Part shown: piece by piece, positions 41,365-48,954 of the stretch
How the letters are laid out: each line of letters begins with the position of its first letter
Numbering within the stretch: position 1 is the first letter of the stretch
Origin: Acetobacteraceae bacterium
Lineage (GTDB): Bacteria > Pseudomonadota > Alphaproteobacteria > Acetobacterales > Acetobacteraceae
DNA: 58,516 nucleotides
Direction of reading: 5' to 3'
Assembly (NCBI GenBank): GCA_025452005.1
Contig: JANWJK010000101.1
Coordinates: 1-58,516, forward strand
Made by a program: the position numbers and the translations under genes
The notes under the pieces: generated by a model
Databases searched by the model: none
The model's input: the letters and a program-made list of their open reading frames with translations, nothing else
What the model was told of the DNA's origin: nothing

Positions 41365-43091
41365 TGATCGACCCGATCAGGCTGGAGATCATTCGCGGCG
41401 CCATCCGTGCCGCGCAGGCCGAGATGGACGCGCTGCTGGAGCGCACCGCGATCAGCGCCTTCATCCGCGAGAAGAAGGATTTCTATACCGCGCTGTTCGA
41501 CGCCGATGGCGTGATGGTGGTCGGGTCGATGGTGCCGATCTTCGGCGACATCACCGGACCGGTGTTCGCCCGCTTCGCGCCCGACACCATGCGCGAGGGC
41601 GATCTGTACTGGTACAGCGACTGCTATGCCTCGCGCGGCGCGGTGTCGCATTCGAACGACCAGGTGTTCCTGGCGCCGGTGTTCCACCAGGGGCGTCGGG
41701 CGGCCTTCGTGATGGGCTGGGCGCATTTCTCCGACATCGGCGGACTGCGGCCAGGCTCCATAAGCTCCGATGCCACCGACATCTTCCAGGAAGGCATCAT
41801 CATCCCGCCGACGAAGTTGATCGATGCCGGCACGGTGAACGAGGCTGCGCTGGAGATCTTCCACCGCAACTCGCGCTATCCAGAGCAGAGCCGCGGCGAT
41901 ACGCGCGCGCTGATGGCCTCGGTCGAACTTGGCGTGCGGCGGGTGACAGAGATCCTGCAACGCTTCGGCCCCGATGTGATGGCCGAGGCATTCGCCAGGC
42001 TGTTCACGCGCACGCGCGAACTGGTGCGCGCGAAGCTGCGGGAAACCTTCGCGGTCGGTACGCATCGGTTCAGCGACGCGATCGATTCCGATGGCCACGG
42101 CAATGGTCCGTTCCATATCCGGCTGGCGCTGACCCGCACCGCGGAGGACCGCTTCATCCTCGATGCCACCGAGACGGATGATCAGGCCACCGGGCCGGTG
42201 AATTTCCTGATGAACCCCGACGTGCCGGGAATGGCTCTCGGCTTGTTCTTCCTGGGCGGCGATCCCGCGCAGGTCTGCAACGCCGGCGGCCCGCGCGCGC
42301 TGGACGAGGTGAGGCTGCGCGAAGGTTCGCTGCTGTGGCCGCGCTTTCCCGCGCCGCTCGGACTGCGCGGCATGACGATGATGCGGTTCCTCGCGGTGCT
42401 GAACGGACTGGTGAACGTCGCCGGCGGCAGCGCACCGGCGTCGCATTCCGCGTATGTCGTCATCATGTTGCGCGGCAATGCCGACGGCAAGCCGTTCCTT
42501 ATGTCGGACGGCGTCGGTGTCGGCTACGGCGCGCGCCCGAATGCCGATGGCATCGACGCCGTGTATTTCGTCGCGCAGGAGAATTATCCGGTCGAGTTTC
42601 TCGAGCAAGGCTATCCGGTGCGGCTGCTCCGCTACGGCATCAACCGCGACAGCGGCGGTCCGGGAAAGTTCCGCGGCGGCGCCGGGGTGGTGCGCGAATA
42701 CGAGGTCCTGGCGGAACACGCGGTGCTGTCTTTGCGCATCGACAGCGTGGTGAATCCGCCGTGGGGCGTGCAAGGCGGCATGCGGGGCGGCACCGGTCGC
42801 GCCGTGATCAATCGCGGCACGCCGCGCGAACAGAAGCTGGCGCCGCTGTCGGACGGCACCGTGCTGCGCTGTGGCGACATCCTGCTGCTGGAGACCGGCG
42901 GTGGCGGCGGGCACGGCCATCCGCACGATCGGCCGGCCACGCAGGTGCTGCAGGACGTGCATGACGGGTTCGTATCGGTCGAATCGGCGCTGCGCGACTA
43001 CGGCGTTGCGATCGTTGACGATAGGGTGGATGGCGAGCGTACGCGTTCGTTGCGTGCCGCACGCATGGAACTGGCCGATGCCGCCGGCTGA
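41364..43091 (+). CDS. Hydantoinase B/oxoprolinase family protein
   Basis: A 575-residue HyuB-type subunit. The start IDPIRLEIIRGAIRAAQAEM, the block AISAFIREKKDFYTALFDADG, HSNDQVFLAPVF and the later PSGGPGKFRGGAG-like segment (DSGGPGKFRGGAGVVREY) are family hallmarks; the Gly-rich end GGGGGHGHPHDRP is typical. HyuB works with HyuA in ATP-dependent opening of hydantoin or 5-oxoproline rings. ATG at 41364 overlaps the creatininase stop codon by one base, and the 3' end overlaps hyuA by 14 nt. Confidence 0.92.
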   Translation: MIDPIRLEIIRGAIRAAQAEMDALLERTAISAFIREKKDFYTALFDADGVMVVGSMVPIFGDITGPVFARFAPDTMREGDLYWYSDCYASRGAVSHSNDQVFLAPVFHQGRRAAFVMGWAHFSDIGGLRPGSISSDATDIFQEGIIIPPTKLIDAGTVNEAALEIFHRNSRYPEQSRGDTRALMASVELGVRRVTEILQRFGPDVMAEAFARLFTRTRELVRAKLRETFAVGTHRFSDAIDSDGHGNGPFHIRLALTRTAEDRFILDATETDDQATGPVNFLMNPDVPGMALGLFFLGGDPAQVCNAGGPRALDEVRLREGSLLWPRFPAPLGLRGMTMMRFLAVLNGLVNVAGGSAPASHSAYVVIMLRGNADGKPFLMSDGVGVGYGARPNADGIDAVYFVAQENYPVEFLEQGYPVRLLRYGINRDSGGPGKFRGGAGVVREYEVLAEHAVLSLRIDSVVNPPWGVQGGMRGGTGRAVINRGTPREQKLAPLSDGTVLRCGDILLLETGGGGGHGHPHDRPATQVLQDVHDGFVSVESALRDYGVAIVDDRVDGERTRSLRAARMELADAAG

Positions 43092-45093
43092 GTTCGCGGC
43101 GGCGGTCGATATCGGCGGCACCTTCACCGACATCACGCTTTTGGACAGCACGACCGGACGTCAGTGGCGCGCCAAGATACCCAGCACGTCCGGCGATCCG
43201 TCGGAGGCGTTCCTTGCCGGCGTGATGTTGGCGCTGACCGACGCCGGCGCACGGCCGCAGGAGATCGGCCGCGTGCTGCACGGCACGACGGTCGCCACCA
43301 ACCTGATCCTGGAAGGCAAGACCGCGCGCACCGCGCTGGTCACCACCGCCGGTTTTCGCCATGTGCTGGAGATCGGTCGGCAGGACATTCCGCGCCATGC
43401 CAATCTGTTCGCCTGGGTGAAGCCGAAGCGTCCGGTGCCGCCGGCGCGCGTCCTGGAGGTGCGCGAGCGCGTCGGTCCTGGCGGCGTCGTGCTGATGCCG
43501 CTCGACGAAGCGAGCGTGCATGACGTTGCCGCGGCGCTGCGCCGGCTCGATGTGCAGGCCGTTGCGGTTTGCCTGCTGCACTCGTTCGCGTTTCCCGCGC
43601 ATGAGCGCCGCGTAGCCGAACTGCTGCGCGCCGCGCTGCCGGAGGTCGCGGTGACCGCATCGGTGGACGTGCTGCCGGTGGTGCGCGAGTACGAGCGCAG
43701 CCTGGCGACGATCATGAATGCCGGCGTGATGCCGGCGGTCGGCACGTATGTGCGCCGGCTGCAGCGCCGTTTAACCGACGCCGATATCGCCGCACCCCTG
43801 CTGCTCATGCAATCGAACGGCGGCGTCGCCGGTGCCGCCACGATCGGCCGGGCACCCGCGCTCACCGTGTTGTCGGGCCCCGCCGCCGGCGTCGTGGGTG
43901 CGCGCGATGTGGCGGCGGCAGTCGGTATCGGCGACATCGTCACGGTCGACATCGGTGGCACCAGTGCCGATATCTGCCTGCTGCGCGGTGGGCAGATCGC
44001 GCTGACGCAGCGTGGCCACATCGGCGCGTGGCCGCTGCCGCTGCCGATGGTGGACATGGTGACGATCGGCGCCGGCGGCGGCTCGATCGCACGTGTGTCC
44101 GACGGCGTGCTGACCGTCGGCCCCGCAAGCGCCGGGGCGATGCCAGGCCCTGCGTGCTACGGTAACGGCGGCGAACAGCCCACGGTCACCGATGCGCATC
44201 TGCTACTGGGCCATCTTCCTGCATCGCTGCTTGGTGGCAGGATGAAGCTCGATATTGCGCTGGCGGAATGCGCGATCCGCGCGCGCGTCGCGGAGCCGCT
44301 GGGGTTGTCGCTATACGACGCCGCGCGCGGCATCCTGGTGATCGCCGACGCCAACATGGTGGGCGCGATCCGCGTGGTGTCGGTGGAGCGCGGCCACGAT
44401 CCACGCGACTTCGCGCTGGTGGCGTTCGGCGGTGCCGGTCCGCTGCATGGCTGCGCGTTGGCGGAGCTGCTCGGCATCTCCCGCGTGCTGGTGCCACCAG
44501 CCCCGGGTGTGCTGTGCGCCGAGGGGCTGCTGGCCGCCGGCCTGAAGGCGGAGTTCTCGCGCACGCTGCCGCGGCCGGACGAATGGGATGCGACGCCCGG
44601 CGTATTCGCCGCGCTGGAAGCCGAGGCGCAGGCCTGGTTCGATACGGAGCGCGTGGCGGATGGCGATCGCGGACTGCGACGCGTCGCGCTGCTGCGCTAC
44701 GAGGGGCAGGGCTCGGAGCTTGCGGTCGCCTGGCCCGACGACGCGAGCGCGGCGAAGCGTGCGTTCGCCGAAGCGCATCTGGCGCTGAACGGCTTCGTGC
44801 TGGACACCAAGATTGAACTGATAACGCTGCGCGTCGAGGCGGAGGGCGCACTGCCCAGGCCTGTGGTGGCGGCCCTGCCACCCGGCAACGGCGCGGCGCC
44901 CGTGGGGCGGCAGATCGTGCATTCGAGCGAGGGTTCGATCGAAGCGCCGGTGTTCGATCGGGCCACACTCGGCGCAGGCGATCATTTCGGCGGGCCGGCG
45001 ATCGTGACCCAGCTCGACGCGACGACCCTGCTCGCGCGCGGGTGGCATGGCGAAGTGCTGGCGTCCGGCGCGCTGCTGCTGAGCCGGGGCTGA
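43078..45093 (+). CDS. Hydantoinase A/oxoprolinase family protein
   Basis: A 671-residue HyuA-type ATP-dependent subunit with an actin-like ASKHA fold. Phosphate-binding motifs: VDIGGTFTDITLLD near the start, VLHGTTVATNLILEGK, VTVDIGGTSADICLL and TIGAGGGSIARVSDG. Later FALVAFGGAGPLHGCALAEL closes the ATP site. The ATG at 43078 gives the family start and overlaps the HyuB gene by 14 nt, so the two are coupled. Known activities in the family include 5-oxoprolinase, N-methylhydantoinase and acetone carboxylase. Last in the creatininase-HyuB-HyuA operon; no terminator hairpin is apparent after it. Confidence 0.92.
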   Translation: MPPAEFAAAVDIGGTFTDITLLDSTTGRQWRAKIPSTSGDPSEAFLAGVMLALTDAGARPQEIGRVLHGTTVATNLILEGKTARTALVTTAGFRHVLEIGRQDIPRHANLFAWVKPKRPVPPARVLEVRERVGPGGVVLMPLDEASVHDVAAALRRLDVQAVAVCLLHSFAFPAHERRVAELLRAALPEVAVTASVDVLPVVREYERSLATIMNAGVMPAVGTYVRRLQRRLTDADIAAPLLLMQSNGGVAGAATIGRAPALTVLSGPAAGVVGARDVAAAVGIGDIVTVDIGGTSADICLLRGGQIALTQRGHIGAWPLPLPMVDMVTIGAGGGSIARVSDGVLTVGPASAGAMPGPACYGNGGEQPTVTDAHLLLGHLPASLLGGRMKLDIALAECAIRARVAEPLGLSLYDAARGILVIADANMVGAIRVVSVERGHDPRDFALVAFGGAGPLHGCALAELLGISRVLVPPAPGVLCAEGLLAAGLKAEFSRTLPRPDEWDATPGVFAALEAEAQAWFDTERVADGDRGLRRVALLRYEGQGSELAVAWPDDASAAKRAFAEAHLALNGFVLDTKIELITLRVEAEGALPRPVVAALPPGNGAAPVGRQIVHSSEGSIEAPVFDRATLGAGDHFGGPAIVTQLDATTLLARGWHGEVLASGALLLSRG

Positions 45094-45533
45094 AGGGTCC
45101 GACCGCTTCGCCGGACGCCGTGCCATGGTTTTGCTATACGCGTCGGCGCCGCCGCCAATAGCAATTATACGCCTGTTCGACGACCTTACAGGCGCATGAA
45201 CGACCAATCCGGTCCGTAGTCTGCCACTCGCCAGGGGCATCCCGTATGCTGACGCATCTTCGGGCAACGGCCGCGCCTCGTCGCGCGCCGCTCAGTCTGC
45301 CGCTGAAACCGCCCGAACCGAGGGCCGCGCTGCTCGAAGTCCTCGGCGCGATCGAGGACGAGGACCACATACCCGCGCCAAACTTCTGGCGCGTGCGCGT
45401 CGAGTAGTCGATGGATGCACCGAGCGGCTCGGCGAGGCCGAGGCTGCGCGGCTCCGACAACGGTTTGCCACGCTCGAGCGTCGATTTGGAGGCTGAGGAT
45501 TCGCTGCGGCCGCGTGACGCCAGACCTGGACGG
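45094..45533. other. Intergenic stretch between hyuA and the SOUL gene
   Basis: About 440 nt that hold at most one small plus-strand ORF (45246-45407). Two YTATACGC elements occur here, CTATACGC at 45134-45141 and TTATACGC at 45165-45172; the same octamer type recurs before the 62-residue gene and before kdp. No stable terminator or RNA gene was recognised. Confidence 0.5.
45246..45407 (+). CDS. Possible small protein (53 aa)
   Basis: A short ORF encoding a 53-residue Ala/Pro/Leu-rich peptide ending in NFWRVRVE. CAGGGG lies about 8 nt before the ATG, and a TTATACGC element ends 73 nt upstream, close to the spacing seen before two other genes in the region. No known domain or membrane segment. 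It could be chance coding in GC-rich sequence, so confidence is low. Confidence 0.35.
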   Translation: MLTHLRATAAPRRAPLSLPLKPPEPRAALLEVLGAIEDEDHIPAPNFWRVRVE

Positions 45534-46271
45534 TCAGTGCACCGGGGGGCTCGGCTGTGTCCGGGCTTCCTGCGCTGACGATTCCGTTAATGCGATGCTC
45601 CGCGCCCAATCCGGCAAGGCCGAGCCATGCTCCCGCTCAACCACCGGCAAGGCTACCTCAAAGCGGCCGAGGAACGGCAGCACAGTGGGCAGCGAGTGCA
45701 GACGGAGCATCGCGCCGCCGGTTGCCTCCCAATCTGTCGGAGCGACCGCATGGCGGATCGCGGTTTCGGCGTGCTGGATTGCCAGCTTCGTGGGACGGCC
45801 CGGCACGCGGATCACCGCCAACGTTTCCGAGTCCAGGGTCCGCAGCCTGACCCTTCCCTTGCGCCCCGAGGCGGCGACGAAGTCGCTGTCCACGCCTGGC
45901 AAGGCGATCCGAATCCGCCACCGGCCCATGGAGTCCTCGGTCTGCACGAGGGGACGCGCTGCGCGCAGCGGCGTGCTGCTGCGGTTCTTGCCGTCCACGT
46001 AGCTGCTCAAGCGCCGGATCGCAGTATCGCGGGCTCGGTCGGCCTCACCCTTGACGCAGGTCTCCAGCGACCAGCCGGCGAGTGTCCGGCGGATTTCCAC
46101 GGGCCCGTGACGGGCCACGATCAATTCGTCAGCGGTGTCATTCGAACTAGAGAGCAGCCAGTTTGGGTGCAACAGCTTGCGGAGCCTGCCGCGGAGCCAC
46201 GCGATCAGGTCGCCGCTAATGCCAGGACCGGTTGGGCGGCTGAAGCCGCTCACGGCGTGCGTCGTTGACAT
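45534..46271 (-). CDS. SOUL-type haem-binding protein
   Basis: A 245-residue protein matching the SOUL/HBP family, which binds haem or tetrapyrroles. VARHGPVEIRRTLAGWSLET corresponds to the first SOUL strand pair, AIRRLSSYVDGKNRS to the helix and GxN loop, RWRIRIALP to the central strands, TLAVIRVPGRPTKLAI to the conserved AVI(R)F-like strand, and LPFLGRFEVALPV to the C-terminal PFxRRNEV motif. No signal peptide. The ATG at 46271 lies within the end of the 59-residue membrane ORF upstream (22-nt overlap), suggesting coupling. It is oriented away from the kdp operon. The cellular role of bacterial SOUL proteins is largely unknown. Confidence 0.78.
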   Translation of the reverse strand: MSTTHAVSGFSRPTGPGISGDLIAWLRGRLRKLLHPNWLLSSSNDTADELIVARHGPVEIRRTLAGWSLETCVKGEADRARDTAIRRLSSYVDGKNRSSTPLRAARPLVQTEDSMGRWRIRIALPGVDSDFVAASGRKGRVRLRTLDSETLAVIRVPGRPTKLAIQHAETAIRHAVAPTDWEATGGAMLRLHSLPTVLPFLGRFEVALPVVEREHGSALPDWARSIALTESSAQEARTQPSPPVH

Positions 46272-46429
46272 ATTGGTATCCCGGGCAGTGTGTGCCTGAG
46301 GAACTGCCGGCCGCCGGTGCGCAGTCCGCATGCAAGTGCGGTGCACAGGGCGAATACGCCAAGCAGCATCATCATGCCGATCAGGCGATATTCCAGAACC
46401 TGGTGATAGTTGAGGAACCAGTCACTCAT
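46250..46429 (-). CDS. Small single-span membrane protein upstream of the SOUL gene
   Basis: A 59-residue ORF with one hydrophobic helix (LIGMMMLLGVFALCTALACG) and a basic C-terminal tail. The ATG at 46429 has only weak upstream GGCGG. Its 3' end overlaps the SOUL start by 22 nt. The chemistry (short polar N-terminus, one span, basic tail) is that of a real small membrane protein, but no homologue is recalled. Confidence 0.5.
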   Translation of the reverse strand: MSDWFLNYHQVLEYRLIGMMMLLGVFALCTALACGLRTGGRQFLRHTLPGIPICQRRTP

Positions 46430-46543
46430 GCCGCCGAAGATGGTCGGGCGCCCATATAAATTCGATGGGGTTCCAGCAGTCCGGATATAGTGACCGGCCG
46501 GCGGCCATACCACTATCATATGTCAGGCTGCCGCATTGATATG

Positions 46544-46568
46544 GATTTTATACGCACAGCACCGCTAG
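46544..46568 (+). promoter_or_regulatory. Repeated element A (GATTTTATACGC ... CGCTAG)
   Basis: A 25-nt element that matches another at 46929-46952: GATT[T/C]TATACGC, a 6-7-nt spacer, then CGCTAG. Its end is 66 nt before the GTG of the 62-residue gene. TATAC resembles a -10 box, and TTTATAC is part of the KdpE site described in E. coli, so promoter or KdpE-site use is a reasonable inference. Confidence 0.45.
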
Positions 46569-46634
46569 TTGCGGCAGTGAGCGCATTGGCCAGGGCACGC
46601 TTAGGCGCGAGCTGAGCCTTGCATGGAGTGTGGC

Positions 46635-46823
46635 GTGGAACGCATCAACCTCGCCTCGGATCCGCGGCCGACTGCGTACGGCGCGGCGCATGAGCCGGTC
46701 GAGAACGAAGGCATACGGTACTCTCCGGGGGACTTCCTGCGACAATTCGCGGTGGTCATCGCGATCTGCCTGGGAATGGCCGTGCTTGCTCACGTCCTGG
46801 TGACGATCGCAGGGGATTACTGA
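46635..46823 (+). CDS. Small single-span membrane protein (62 aa) ahead of kdp
   Basis: A 62-residue protein with a polar N-terminal half (INLASDPRPTAYGAA) and one C-terminal membrane helix (FAVVIAICLGMAVLAHVLVTI). The GTG at 46635 is used because ATGGAG sits seven bases ahead as a ribosome site; the ATG at 46623 would be the alternative. It reads with the kdp genes about 190 nt downstream and has its own upstream repeated element A. No known family. Confidence 0.6.
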   Translation: MERINLASDPRPTAYGAAHEPVENEGIRYSPGDFLRQFAVVIAICLGMAVLAHVLVTIAGDY

Positions 46824-46928
46824 TCGGCGGCAAGTGATCGGCCAAACGCCGATCTGGCTCAGTGCCGACCTCTGACAAGGCCAAACGTTTATATGGAATC
46901 TATATTCCGAACCGGCATACACGCCATC

Positions 46929-46952
46929 GATTCTATACGCGACCAGCGCTAG
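46929..46952 (+). promoter_or_regulatory. Repeated element B (GATTCTATACGC ... CGCTAG), likely kdp promoter region
   Basis: Second copy of the element at 46544. It ends 64 nt before the ATG of the 27-residue kdp leader gene, nearly the same distance as copy A from its gene. A small inverted repeat, GGAAT-CTAT-ATTCC, lies 20 nt further upstream at 46895-46908. Together they make this the best candidate promoter and KdpE-control region of kdp. Confidence 0.5.
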
Positions 46953-47016
46953 CTGTTGTGCAACGCAACATGCCGGTCCGCACGCGGCGGCTTTGTTGCT
47001 GACCGGGGAAATCACC

Positions 47017-47100
47017 ATGCTCGACGTTCTCTACATCCTGATCGGGGCCGCCTTCCTGGGCGGCTGCATTCTCTACGCCTTCGCCTGCGACCGACTGTGA
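47017..47100 (+). CDS. Conserved-looking 27-residue membrane peptide at the head of the kdp operon
   Basis: MLDVLYILIGAAFLGGC then a short YAFACDRL tail: a single hydrophobic helix with a charged end. It has GGGGAA before its ATG and is 10 nt from kdpF. Similar short ORFs sit directly upstream of kdpF in other proteobacteria and are often left unannotated. It resembles KdpF in size and hydrophobicity but is a separate peptide; a structural role in the Kdp complex is inferred only. Confidence 0.65.
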   Translation: MLDVLYILIGAAFLGGCILYAFACDRL

Positions 47101-47110
47101 GGACACTGTC

Positions 47111-47200
47111 ATGACCCTCGATTATGTGCTGGGCGCGATTGTGACGATCGGCCTGCTCGTTTACCTGGTCTATGCGCTGATCCGTCCGGAGAAATTCTGA
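47111..47200 (+). CDS. kdpF: K+-transporting ATPase subunit KdpF
   Basis: A 29-residue single-span peptide (YVLGAIVTIGLLVYLVYALIRPEKF) with the typical RPEKF end. KdpF stabilises the KdpFABC complex at the KdpA-KdpB interface in the inner membrane. The ATG at 47111 is 10 nt after the 27-residue gene; kdpA begins 24 nt after its stop codon. Confidence 0.9.
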   Translation: MTLDYVLGAIVTIGLLVYLVYALIRPEKF

Positions 47201-47224
47201 GCAGGATCGCGAGGAGTAACGCGT

Positions 47225-48952
47225 ATGACGTTCAATGGTTGGTTACAGATCGCGATTTTTAGCGTTCTGGTGATCCTCATCGCCAAGCCTTTCGGCGGCT
47301 ACATGACACGCGTGTTCAACGGCGAGCGCACGCCGCTGCGCGTGGTGCTGCATCCGATAGAGGTCGGCATCTACAAGCTATGCGGCGTCCGCGAGGACGA
47401 GGAGCAGCACTGGGTCAGCTATGCAATCGCGATGCTGGCGTTCAGCTTTGCCGGCTTCGTCATCATGTACGCGATCCAGCGGCTACAGAACGTGCTGCCA
47501 TTCAATCCGCAGGACCAGAGCGCGGTTACTCCCGATCTCGCGTTCAACACGTCGGTCAGCTTCATGACCAACACCAACTGGCAGTCGTACGTGCCCGAGA
47601 CGACGATGAGCTACCTCACCCAGATGTGGGCGCTCACCGTGCACAACTTCGTCTCGGCTGCCACCGGCATCGTGCTCGCCATCGTGCTGATCCGTGGCTT
47701 CGCACGGCGTTCGGCGCGCACGCTTGGCAATTTCTGGGTCGATCTGACCCGCTGCGTGCTTTACATCCTGCTGCCCATCGCGATCGTCGTCGGCCTGGTA
47801 TTCATCGCTATGGGCATGCCGGAGAACCTGAACGCCTATACCGAGGCGACCACGCTCGAAGGCGCCAAGCAGGTCATCGCGCAAGGCCGGTGGCTTCGCA
47901 GGAAGTCATCAAGATGCTGGGCACCAACGGCGGCGGGTTCATGAATGCCAACTCCGCCCATCCATTCGAGAATCCCAGCGCACTGACCAACCTGATCCAG
48001 ATCCTGCTGATCTTCTCGATCGGCGCGGCACTGACCAACGTGTTCGGCCGCATGGTCGGCAGCCAGCGCCAGGGCTGGGCGATCTTCGCCGTGATGGGCA
48101 TCCTGTTCCTGATCGGCACGACCACCTGCTACTGGGCGGAGTCCGCCGGCAATCCGGCCTTACGTCGACCAGGCCGCGAGCGCACTCCAGCCCGGCGGCA
48201 ACATGGAAGGCAAGGAGGTGCGCTTCGGCATCGCCAACTCCGCGCTGTTCACCACCGTTACCACCGACGCCTCCTGCGGTGCTGTCAACAATATGCATGA
48301 CAGCCTACTGCCGATCGCCGGCATGGTGCCGATGGTCAACATCATGCTGGGCGAGATCATCTTCGGCGGCGTCGGCTCTGGCCTCTACGGCATGCTGCTG
48401 TTCGTCATCATCGCGATGTTCGTCGCCGGACTGATGGTCGGCCGCACTCCGGAATATCTCGGCAAGAAGCTGGAGGCGAAGGAGGTGAAGATGGCCATGC
48501 TCGCCATCCTGATCCTGCCGCTGTCCATCCTTGGTTTCACTGCGCTCGCCGTGGTGTTGCCGGCCGGTACGGGCGCAATGGCCAACGCCGGCCCGCACGG
48601 CTTCTCGGAGGCGCTATATGCCTACACCTCCGCCACCGGCAACAACGGCAGCGCCTTCGCCGGCATCAGCGCGAACGTGCCCTTCTACAACACCACACTC
48701 GGCATCGCGATGTTCATCGGTCGCTTCCTGATGATCGTGCCGATGCTCGCGGTCGCCGGATCGCTGGTGCAGAAGAAGATCGTGCCGGTTTCGGCCGGCA
48801 CCTTCCCCACCGACAGCCCGCTGTTCGTCGGGCAGGTGGTCGGTGTGATCGCGATTACCGGCGGACTGATCTACTTCCCGGCGGTTTCACTCGGCCCCAT
48901 CGTCGAGCACTTCTCGATGCACGCGGGCACCCTCTTCGACACAGGCAGCTAG
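47225..48952 (+). pseudogene. kdpA: K+-transporting ATPase subunit KdpA, broken by two compensating frameshifts
   Basis: KdpA is the K+-selective channel-like subunit of the Kdp pump. The ATG at 47225 has a GGAG site ahead. The reading frame runs to about 47886, shifts by a missing C in the CC at 47887-47888 (GGCCGGTG where GGCCCGGTG is expected), continues in the next frame to 48159, and shifts back at an extra T in the TT at 48160-48161. As printed, translation would stop at 47944 after 239 residues. Between the shifts the protein remains KdpA-like ([18 protein letters not shown]), and all four filter segments ([39 protein letters not shown]) are otherwise intact. Restored length is about 575 residues, which is normal. 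Because both errors are single-base slips in short runs and cancel exactly, a sequencing artefact is at least as likely as true inactivation. Confidence 0.9.
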
Positions 48953-48954
48953 TC

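Noticed and set aside
47880-48165. Programmed frameshifting of kdpA
   Set aside because: There is no slippery heptamer and two opposite shifts would both have to occur; single-base errors or mutation are simpler.
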